Of a DNA stretch of 55,519 nt, positions 54,264-55,519 are shown in pieces. This DNA is from Polaromonas sp. (lineage in GTDB: Bacteria; Pseudomonadota; Gammaproteobacteria; Burkholderiales; Burkholderiaceae_C), in assembly GCA_013823635.1 (NCBI GenBank), contig PNML01000009.1:1-55519 (forward strand). The letters are read 5' to 3'. The notes under the pieces were generated by a model. It did not search any database. It was given only the letters and a program-made list of their open reading frames with translations, and was not told the DNA's origin. The translations under genes and the position numbers were made by a program. Every line of letters starts with the position of its first letter. Position 1 is the first letter of the stretch.

Positions 54264-55519
54264 TCAGGCAGGGCCGGTGCCCGACGCCTGCGCCTGGTAA
54301 CGCGCCTCCTCCTGCAGGCGCAGGATGCGCCGCTGCACCTTGCCGGTGGTGGTCATGGGCAGGCCCTCGACAAATTCCATTTCCTTGGGGTATTCGTAGG
54401 GGGCCAGCCGACTTTTGACGTGGGCCTGGAGCTCGGCCACCAATGGCGCCATGGTTTCAGCATCAGAAAGGCTTGCAGCGCTTATTCCATGAGCATTGTT
54501 TGCCACAAATTCAGGAGACAGCACCACGTAGGCCTTGACCAGTGCGCCGCGCTCGGCGTCGGGCTTGGGCACCACGGCGGCGTTGAGCACCGCCGGGTGC
54601 TTGACCAGGCAGTTTTCAATTTCGCTGGGGCCAATGCGGTAGCCCGCCACCTTGAACACGTCGTCGGCGCGGCCGTGGTACCAGAGGTAGCCATCGGCGT
54701 CGCGCACGGCCATGTCGCCGGTGCGAAACCAGCTGTTGTCGGCCGGGCCGGTGAATTTGGCCAGCGTGGCCTCGGGCTTGCCCCAGTAGCCCAGCATGAA
54801 AATGGGGTCCAACTGGCCCTGGGGCTCCGGGTGCGGGCTGCGCCGGTGCACCGCCACCTCGCCGGGCACACCCACGGGGCACTCTTGGCCGTCGTCGTCG
54901 ATGGTGGTGACGCGGTGGCCGGGGTAGCCCTTGCCCATGCTGCCGGGCTTGGCGGGCCAGCCCAGGGCATGGGGCGTCGCGGCGGGGGTGGCCTCGCCCC
55001 ACACCTGGTTGAGCGAAAAGTTGCCCACCACGTAGTTCACCTCGGTTTGGCCAAACATTTCGTTCACCACCACCCCCAGTTGCTCGCGGCAATAGGCAAA
55101 CACCGCGTCGCCCACGGCCTCGCCCGCGCTCATCAACCCGTGCAGCTGGAACTGGAACCGCTCGCGTGGCCGGGGGTAGGCCTTCATCATGGCCTTGAGG
55201 GCGGTGGGAAACAGAAAGCTGTGCGTGACGCGGTGGCGCTGCAACAGGCCGAAGGCCACCTCCGGCGAAAAACGCCCGTTGTAGGCCACGATGGGGCGGC
55301 CAAAGTACAGGGTGGGCAGCAGCGCGTCCATCAGGCCGCCGGTCCAGGCCCAGTCCGCCGGTGACCAAAACACCGCCTCGCTGCCGAGGGGCAGCGGTGG
55401 CTCAGGCGCCAGGGCTTCCAGCGCGGCCATGCCCGCCACATGCGGCGGCACCGGCGCGGGACTGGCCGAGGGAAATGGCAATTCCCCCTGCGGCCCCGGC
55501 GCAAAACCAAACAGGTTCT
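54264..55519 (-). CDS. AMP-forming acyl-CoA synthetase, 5' end cut by the window edge
   Basis: Activates a carboxylic acid to its acyl-CoA. 417 C-terminal residues are present; the reading frame continues to the right edge. Visible are the A5-like NEMFGQTEVN, GDMAVRDADGYLWYHGRADDV with AGYRIGPSEIE, and the C-terminal TTTGKVQRR with the catalytic Lys, so the adenylation core is intact. It resembles acetyl-CoA or medium-chain ligases (Acs/ACSM type); the chain length is not decided. Between VVLSPEF and LVAELQAH lies VANNAHGISAASLSDAE, a stretch longer than expected in the family and coded by a dispersed repeat (54466-54513). Convergent with the OmpA-family gene. Confidence 0.9.
   Translation of the reverse strand, partial: NLFGFAPGPQGELPFPSASPAPVPPHVAGMAALEALAPEPPLPLGSEAVFWSPADWAWTGGLMDALLPTLYFGRPIVAYNGRFSPEVAFGLLQRHRVTHSFLFPTALKAMMKAYPRPRERFQFQLHGLMSAGEAVGDAVFAYCREQLGVVVNEMFGQTEVNYVVGNFSLNQVWGEATPAATPHALGWPAKPGSMGKGYPGHRVTTIDDDGQECPVGVPGEVAVHRRSPHPEPQGQLDPIFMLGYWGKPEATLAKFTGPADNSWFRTGDMAVRDADGYLWYHGRADDVFKVAGYRIGPSEIENCLVKHPAVLNAAVVPKPDAERGALVKAYVVLSPEFVANNAHGISAASLSDAETMAPLVAELQAHVKSRLAPYEYPKEMEFVEGLPMTTTGKVQRRILRLQEEARYQAQASGTGPA
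54466..54513 (+). repeat. Dispersed quasi-palindromic repeat, copy inside the acyl-CoA ligase gene
   Basis: Plus orientation, opposite to the gene. Blocks: AAGGCT (54468-54473), GCAGCGCTTATTCCAT after it, GAGCATTG, then TGCCACAAATTC (54501-54512), in line with the argG-leader copy. The minus-strand frame across the first block is AGC CTT, a third antisense frame. It lies in the C-terminal domain, just before a conserved surface helix. Confidence 0.65.

Overview
The window is a GC-rich chromosomal segment of a betaproteobacterium, most likely a member of the Comamonadaceae (Burkholderiales). The evidence is the gene content and order: phaC-phaA-phaB for polyhydroxybutyrate, recC-recB-recD, folC-SPOR protein-cvpA-purF-gltX followed by tRNA genes, an E. 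coli-type argG, and many CDSs joined by ATGA-type overlaps. I saw no prophage, insertion sequence, CRISPR array or rRNA.

Layout. 1-2,975: methylmalonyl-CoA mutase, divergent from a GntR/FCD regulator across a shared palindromic promoter region. 2,999-7,526: minus-strand ExoD-like, HPF-like and AIM24-like genes, a membrane-anchored TAXI-type binding protein and dusA. 7,572-11,281: a PhnD-like periplasmic binding protein translationally coupled to a membrane GGDEF-EAL protein, a probable ligand-to-cyclic-di-GMP sensor pair. 11,261-20,689: the recCBD operon. 20,690-27,600: an AcrA-AcrB-OprM type efflux operon, divergent from an AcrR-like repressor with a recognisable AcrR-type operator. 27,604-31,626: the PHB operon. 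31,746-38,149: a small membrane protein, a minus-strand run (DUF502, Pat-like acetyltransferase, maiA, pgeF), an FAH-family hydrolase and a NUDIX hydrolase. 38,283-44,433: tRNA-Asp, tRNA-Glu and tRNA-Ala, then gltX, purF, cvpA, a SPOR protein and folC. 44,489-55,519: an ArsC-like gene, ppnP, argG, an alpha/beta hydrolase, murB, yajQ, a degenerate HD-GYP protein, ridA, plsY, ybaK, a Tas-like reductase, an OmpA-family lipoprotein, and an acyl-CoA ligase cut by the right edge.

Carbon-storage and acyl-CoA functions recur: the mutase, the PHB genes, a Pat-like protein acetyltransferase and an AMP-forming acyl-CoA ligase. Cyclic-di-GMP proteins appear in two places (the GGDEF-EAL pair, and YajQ with the degenerate HD-GYP protein).

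The most unusual signal is a dispersed AT-richer, quasi-palindromic repeat of about 45-55 bp. Its blocks are ATAGCT, AGCGCTT, AAGCG(CT) and (A)GGCCAAA. I find about eight copies. Five lie in frame inside protein genes (TAXI protein, recB, pgeF, folC, acyl-CoA ligase) and are read in five different reading frames, so the DNA rather than a peptide is conserved. One copy forms the leader of argG and supplies its Shine-Dalgarno sequence. This resembles the behaviour of Rickettsia palindromic elements.
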